Assembly: GCA_030248295.1 (NCBI GenBank)
Contig: JASANH010000455.1
Span: 62,001-126,000 of the forward strand
Reading direction: 5' to 3'
Origin: Mesodorylaimus sp. YZB2_4
Lineage: Eukaryota > Nematoda > Enoplea > Dorylaimida > Dorylaimidae
Length of the DNA: 64,000 bases
Shown here: piece after piece, positions 58,516 to 64,000 of the stretch
Layout: each line of letters begins with the position of its first letter
Position numbering within the stretch: the first letter of the stretch is position 1
The notes under the pieces: model-generated
Seen by the model: the letters and a program-made list of their open reading frames with translations, nothing else
Told to the model about the DNA's origin: nothing
The model's database searches: none
Position numbers and translations under genes: made by a program

Positions 58516-60770
58516 TTAATCACTTTGCCCATAACCAGCGGTTGCCGTTACTAGAGCAGCAGATAAAGCTGTGACCAGAGCAGCAGATGATGCTGCGACT
58601 CGTGGAGCAGGTGAAACTGTAACTTGAGGAGCAGATGAAACTGTATCTTGAGGAGCAGATGAAGATATGACCTGAGATGGCTTGCATACTTCTTGAAAAT
58701 CAGGGCAGATAAGAAAAACGGTTGCGTTTGGCCACCCCAAAACGCATATTTCTGGCACCTTCGAAGTTATAATTTGATTTGACTTATCTAAGAAGTCGTA
58801 AACCTGTTACAAGTGAACAGCGCATTTAAACATACTGTACCTTTCGGGCAATAGATAAAACATTCTTCGTTAGCTTTAGAAGGCTTGAATTTTAATATTA
58901 CAGCTTGAGGTTGGCATTCGTGTAGAACACAAACAGCGTATGATTCGCTGAAGTTGAACACAGAAATTTGTGTGATCGTAACGCATATACTGCTAGGACC
59001 TATCATGCCACCTATGCTAATAAATAAATCGTAGTTCGTCTGGGTCGCTTTCTCGCATTCATTATGGTTGTAAAAGGTTGGCGCGTGGAGGCGACGATCA
59101 CAGGTCAAGTTTTTTGGGTAGTCCTCGTTATAACATCCCGTTAGTGTTTTGCTATCAATCGAGCACCGGCTCTTAAAACCACGGCAGCTTTGGAAACCCT
59201 GTCATACTGTACCTAAACTACAATACAAGATTTCCCTCTTACTGATAAAACTCGTGATGGGCCTTGGTCGCGGTCGCAAAACGGTTGAATAAAATTTGCA
59301 TTTGGTTGTCCTTTATGAGCTTGTATAATTTCGTAGCAGCCTTTTTCGAAAATGTCACATCCGAATTCTTTCTCGGGAGGATCCACTGTCATTCGTTCGG
59401 CTTTGCTAAAGTCTACATTTTTGTACCATGCCGAATGAAAAGCGATGGCACTCAAAGTGAACATCGATAAACGAGCAGACAATGATTCATATGGGCTTAG
59501 AAGCTCCTCTGGTAAGAGCTCAGTACTCCAATGCATAAAATCGGGTTCAATCGAGCCTGTCTGCATGTTTAACTTATACTGTATTGGAGCCCCCTCCACA
59601 CGATCGCATTTGAAATGATCTTTGGCCGCCTTGACTATGGTATCTCCAATGGCAACATATCGCTCGATCGCGTGCCTTTGCCCATCAGGGCGCAACCAAT
59701 TGTGAATCACCTTTTTCCACCCTTTGTTTTCGCCTAAAGCAACCAAGAAAATAAGAGAGCGCGTGCGACAGCCGAGCTTGCAGTAAATAATGCGCAAGTC
59801 GGAGCTCGCAAAGGCTACACAATCATGCATGTACTCATGCGCACTTGTTTGCACTGGACCAGAAAATTAGCTCTAATGGGGCGGATCAAAAGAGAGGGCT
59901 GTCTGGAAGGATTGGTTCTGCGAAATCACCTCTCATGATCGGAGAATCAAACTTACACGAGTTTAGCATTTCCTGCAGGGTGAGTGATGGATTAAATGGG
60001 CAAAGAGTAGGAAGATAGAGCCCGACGAGTGTTGGTAAAATGGCGTGAAGAGTTTCGTGTATCATAATATGGCCAAGCCGTTGCAAGTTCTTCTCTGTGG
60101 GCTTCTCGCAAATTACAGCTCTTCCCCGTTCAGGCCGAAGAGTTATAGGATTATAACCGCAAGCGCCAGCGAAAGCCAAAGAATCTGGAAAGCAATCGTG
60201 GCCAGTTTTGTTTGCTTGATCCGTTCCATCGGCGCTCACGATCACCCACATAACCAGCGTGTAATTTTCGCTGTTCAGTTGCCTTACCCTGGGTGTTGGA
60301 TTGTCCACAGGAGGGTCTTGCGCAGAGACGGGACATGGTAGGGAAAATTCTGCTGGCATATTCATGTCGGGGTCACACGCAGGATCGCATATGTCAGGCT
60401 CGTTGCGTCTTTGGTACGTGGGGTATCGTATTTCGGTCAGCCTGTAGGCCTGGAACAGGTTGTAAAGCCTGTCTGCGGCGTATCTTGTAGCTTGTTCCAC
60501 AATGGTTTTGTAGCTCTGTTGCATCGTACCGTCGATAAGATACAGCACCTTATATGGCACAAGAACGTCTGCTGGTTGCGCATCACCAGGTTGCTGAGCG
60601 GACGGTTGGGTAAATATAGGGTAGCGACCCGGAACTGCACCCCGGCAAATAGATCTCGGTGGGGACAATGGGGTCGGAGGATGACTCGGCGCTTTTGGTT
60701 GCTCAAAAGATTGCCCAATCATCAATTGGACTATCACTGCTGACGTTATTATTGCTGTCCCAAAAGCCAT
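58516..60770 (-). CDS. Leishmanolysin-like M8 zinc metalloprotease
   Basis: Four exons: 60770-59957, 59733-59243, 59198-58836 and 58758-58516; about 636 residues. The intron after exon 2 is only 44 bases. The chosen ATG gives MAFGTAIITSAVIVQLMIG, a signal peptide or anchor. Family features in order: CDPACDPDMN, LAFAGACGYN, RPERGRAVICEK, the zinc motif GHIMIHETLHAILP (HExxH), then in exon 2 FKCDRVEGAPIQ, the third-ligand region DFMHWSTELLPEEL, and FTLSAIAFHSAWYKNVDFSKAE. The cysteine-rich C-terminal domain continues through exon 3 into exon 4 (VFLICPDFQEVCK). The tail is a Ala/Ser/Pro/Val low-complexity repeat (SSAPQDTVSSAPQVTV). M8 enzymes are surface or secreted proteases. Exon 1 to 2 splices inside a Cys codon (MLNSC|ENKGW), restoring homology. 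Confidence 0.9.
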
Positions 60771-60989
60771 AGCTACGGAAAAGTAGCCGACGGAATATCC
60801 AGTAACGAACGAAATAACAGTCAAACTATATCATGAACACCATTTGAATTGACAGAACGTGATTCGATACTCGTGGAATCACTATCTCTCCCATCTAAAA
60901 TAGTTGTGTCCTTACACACCGCGTAGATTCCTGCTATATTTTGCGTAAGTCGGTTCTAGCAGCATGCATGCACCAGGTAGGCGTTGCAG

Positions 60990-61046
60990 GCGTGGCCAAG
61001 CTCGAGACATCTCTGCACGCTAGAGATGTCTCGAGCTTAGTCACGC
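60990..61046. repeat. 57-base hairpin with a perfect 17-bp stem
   Basis: AAGCTCGAGACATCTCT (60998-61014), 7-base loop GCACGCT, then AGAGATGTCTCGAGCTT (61022-61038), a perfect inverted repeat. Beyond one C/A mismatch, seven more pairs (GCGTGGC with GTCACGC, one G-T) extend the stem to 25 positions. It lies 220 bases upstream of the M8 start codon. Confidence 0.95.
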
Positions 61047-61347
61047 AATTCGTTACGCGAAATATCCGCCCATCGAAGGCTTACAATCAGCTTCGACGCA
61101 GCACATCGATAGCAGCAGAGCAAAGGGCATGGCCAGTACAGTGCAGTATTTTACAACGTTCAAAGAGTGGGAGGAGTTCTTTTATATGCAATACGCGTGA
61201 TAGCTAACTTTGTCCGCTCTGACTTGTTCGCAACAGCTCGGATCGTTTGCCAGTGCTTCTTGTGTTTCTGAAACTTCCTTATCCTGAAAGCACCAAAACT
61301 GATCGTGCCATTCGACACGTAAGACTGCATGCGAGAGGCAGGAAAAT

Positions 61348-61765
61348 GAATTTTAAAAAAAATTTTTGTTGGCTGAAGCCCATTTTGCCTATAGCCGACC
61401 AACAGTCAAACCTTGTAAGCAAGGCTTTTCAAGGGCCAGCACACACAACAGCTTCCCTCTACGTGTCTCTAACAGGAGCATCTCAACACGAGGACATCCT
61501 GGACTGGATACCGACTTCCTCGGACGATGGTGGGTGGGCTGTGAACCCCGTGGCCGTTCGACAGCCGAGACTGTCTCCTCGTTTGGCTTCCACTCGTTGC
61601 ACCTCGGCGGTACCAGTGAGTCATCCTGGCATGCAGGCAGTCAGCGAGGGTTTACGGTTCGCAAACCGACCTCCATCACCAGGGATCAAACCCGGGACGA
61701 GTCCAGCCAATCGCTTCCAAGAATTACGGAGAGACGAATGCTGACCCGCTGCACCACACGAAAAT
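61348..61765 (-). mobile_element. SINE copy E
   Basis: Minus-strand sense, the best-preserved head: GTGGTGCAGCGGGTCAGC (A-box-like) and GGGTTTGATCCC (B box), then body CCGAGGAAGTCGGTATCCAG and TGTTGGTCGGCTATAGGC. The 3' end CCAACAAAAATTTTTTTT keeps the family tail but lacks about 40 bases present in copies B and D. Intergenic. Confidence 0.9.
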
Positions 61766-62739
61766 ACATAGGATGGTTTAGCAATCTTGACTCACAGTAC
61801 TGTATAATGCAACATGCCCCTGCCAGAAATTTCATGAACGGTCTCGAGCTGATAGCTGATACACTTTATGGTCCAAGATTTAGGAGGTCCAACTAGATCA
61901 GCTCCAAAAATCGTGTAAAGAGAGCACATCGGAAAAGTTACGTGGTGGCACCTGGAGTTCACTCGGTTGATCCTTAGCCACTTTCTAATCGATAATGGTA
62001 AAAGCAGATTAGCCAGAAGCTATTCAAAAGCGAATTTCTCGGCAGAAAACACAATGAAAAACGTTGTGAAGTATTTTACTCGTCATTATTGATTGACAGC
62101 CTGAGTCTGCGCTCAGTGATTCCGGAATCCATTTTATGATTTTGGTCTAAGCCAGCCTGTAAGCAATAATTATTGGTCGATTCTAGCCAGAACTTCTGCA
62201 TACTGTAGATTTTGTTGCTAGAGCCCGTCGCGTACGTGCCTGTACTTCTGCTGTTATGCGCATTGTATGTACTGCTTTACGTAATTTTACCTGATGGTAC
62301 AATGCCTGCGTCTAGCATGTTGCCTTTGGTGTTGCGTAAAAGTCCATTATGCCTGCTGAAGGCCGACCATTCGTGTGCTAGTGCAAGCTCACGCCAATGG
62401 CACTGCAGGTATGTATTTCCCAAAAAATGTATTCTTTCACAGCTGACGCCGTTAGAACAGACTGCGAGACTCTTTTTGCACTGACAGAGTGACAATATAC
62501 TGCAAGGCGAGCAGTCATACGAACGTGGTAGGCAAGTCATGCAATAAATAGATAGACAGCAAGTTGAGAGAGGCGTGTTCCTAACAATAAGTCTAACCGC
62601 ACATCTAAGTCGATAAGAAGTTTAGGCAATAAGATGAGTCGATCTCATATCAGAATCATTGATCGACCATGAAATATGCTGTAGAAAAAGCCCAATAAAC
62701 TAACCAAGGCAACATCACTTCTGACCAGCCTGCTCTCCG
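61766..62739. other. Intergenic stretch 3' of the potassium channel
   Basis: No gene supported. A hydrophobic plus-strand frame at 62212-62484 lacks an ATG start and any family motif. Confidence 0.4.
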
Positions 62740-64000
62740 TCAATAAGGCTCGTGAAAGGAGACAGCATCAAAGTAGTTGACACTTCCAACTGACGAGGCG
62801 CTACGTAGGTCGCTTTCCCGAGTCTTGGGCAAGTGGGATCGCCAGGGACCACTCGAACGCACCGACTGACCCGCCGTTTCATCTCTCTCGAAACCGCACT
62901 CACTGCGCAGTATGTCACGAACGTACGATTCATCCGTTTGGGTACCGATTCGGCGTCGTTTGGCACGTAAAGTGATGGATTGAAGAACACCCAGGGCCAC
63001 GTTACTCATTTTGTGGCTACCCGGTTGCTTCGCTGTAGTAGGCTGCTGCTGGATATCGGCGTCCTGAATGCCGCCACCTTCTTGAGCTTCCTGATCGCAC
63101 TCGGACGCCGAAATTGTGTCGAGACCAAACTGGTCCTCAAGCATTTCTGGAACACATTCCTTGTACTGAAGGCACCTCTTTGATACTTTGTTTGCTCACC
63201 TTGCGCTCTGGTTCTAAGTTCGTCGATCTTGTTCTGAATTAAATTGATGACCAGTGATACCAGCGTAAGTCCGATTAGAATGAAGGGAAAACTTGCGATC
63301 ATATATTTCGGGTGATTTGGGGTCAAATCGCCCAATCCTGAAACAAGCCTCGTAATAGTGCATTATACGTCATTGGTCATCTTGACTTACCAATGGTACT
63401 CAACGAAATGAAAAAGAAATAGAAAGAGTCGAAATAAGACCACTCCGTTTCCCATAATTGGAAGAAACCAGCACAAGCGAATATCCAGCCTGTGACCATG
63501 AGTAAGGCTAATGGGATTGGAAAATCAAACTGGGTGACGTCTTGCTGCGTCTCGCCGTGACTGATACAAAGGTCTTCTCCTTTTGCCTTCATTTTCCTGT
63601 AATTCCTCAGTTGCCATAAATGCACTATTGCATGCCTGATCGGAGTGTACAAATGCTTGAGAATTCGTGTTAAAAGTTTACCAAAGTCAGCGAGTACAGC
63701 TAGTAGCAAGGGTATGCCGAACAGGGCGTACACCATAGTGGCTATACGACCACTGTAACTTTTTGGTACGAAATGCCCATATCCAATAGTTGTAAACAGA
63801 GTGTACGAGTAGAAAACGCCGTCCCATAGGTCCCAATGGATGTCAGTTCTTGGAAAAAGGCTCTTTGATCGCTGGTAGTCTTCCAAGAGGGCTTGCAAGG
63901 CATAGTCAGGCTCACTCTGGGTTTTTGTTATATTTAAAATTTGTTCGATTAACTCGAACCGATCGATGGCTAATTGCGATGTCGTGTTTCTGCCTTCTTC
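62740..64000 (-). CDS. Two-pore-domain (K2P/TWIK) potassium channel, 5' end cut by window
   Basis: Three exons seen: from the right edge to 63391, 63337-63200 and 63146-62740, in phase 1. The first pore has the selectivity filter FTTIGYGHFVPKS; a helix GRIATMVYALFGIPLLLAVLADFG follows. The second filter STIGLGDLTP is split by the first visible intron inside the Gly codon. Helices WIFACAGFFQ and MIASFPFILIGLTLVSLVINL complete the last pore unit. The C-terminal cytoplasmic tail (about 150 residues) is charged, with Arg-rich (RAKRRR) and Ser-rich stretches. Such channels form dimeric leak K+ channels that set resting potential. The extracellular cap between the first helix and first pore reaches the window edge (NTTSQLAIDRF, a possible glycosylation site). 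The first helix and start are outside. Nematodes have dozens of TWK genes; no specific one is named. Confidence 0.93.

Noticed and set aside
59204..59214. GTACAGTATG after TTTAG in the metalloprotease gene as a splice donor
   Set aside because: It would follow an in-frame TAG. Using GTAAGAGG upstream and GACAG downstream keeps the frame and homology.
62212..62484. Hydrophobic plus-strand frame near the K2P 3' end
   Set aside because: No ATG start and no recognisable motif; the minus strand is also open over part of it.
1..64000. CRISPR arrays, bacterial operons or prophage
   Set aside because: No regularly spaced direct repeats of that type; spliced genes and eukaryotic families throughout.

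Overview
The window is animal nuclear DNA. Genes are split by mostly short GT-AG introns (often 44 to 150 bases) whose 3' ends are T-rich (TTTCAG, TTTTAG), GC content is moderate, and the genes are metazoan: a C-type-lectin membrane protein, a BMP ligand, hnRNP U, ZNF277, monoamine oxidase, a TTLL ligase, ornithine decarboxylase, an annexin, a leishmanolysin and a two-pore potassium channel. Tiny introns, a broken tau-tubulin-kinase-like gene, a membrane-anchored TTLL resembling nematode TTLL-15, G homopolymer tracts and splice-acceptor-like sites just upstream of several start codons all point to a nematode. No species is claimed, and a related ecdysozoan such as a tardigrade is not excluded.

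Layout: 1-2777 (+) 3' part of a C-type-lectin transmembrane gene; 3763-4911 (-) broken kinase; 6095-9157 (+) F-box protein, with an inverted duplication in its long intron; 9738-13439 (+) hnRNP U-like; 13704-13775 (+) tRNA-Gln; 14207-16472 (-) BMP5-8-like ligand; 16.5-19.9 kb without a recognisable gene; 19936-23413 (+) ZNF277; 24571-28125 (-) monoamine oxidase with a SINE in each intron; 28393-33456 (-) membrane-anchored TTLL; 33801-34163 (-) small coiled-coil frame; 35309-36675 (-) membrane-protein gene interrupted by two in-frame stops; 36.8-39.6 kb without a recognisable gene; 39631-42544 (-) ornithine decarboxylase; 45432-48033 (-) annexin; 48.0-51.2 kb repeat-rich, with a SINE split by a solo-LTR-like insertion; 51226-54194 (-) secreted mucin-like protein with CxC modules and a C-terminal domain I do not recognise; 55113-56765 (-) single-exon sugar transporter; 58516-60770 (-) M8 leishmanolysin-like metalloprotease; 62740-64000 (-) K2P potassium channel running off the right edge.

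The genes do not form one pathway. The right end does group three cell-surface or secretory genes on one strand (mucin, transporter, metalloprotease). Mobile DNA is mainly a tRNA-derived SINE family (five copies recognised), all in introns or between genes. Exon boundaries were worked out by hand from reading frame, phase and splice consensus. For ODC, annexin, hnRNP U, ZNF277, TTLL, MAO, M8 and the mucin the phases agree across every junction proposed, so these models are fairly firm. Untranslated regions and upstream non-coding exons are not resolved.
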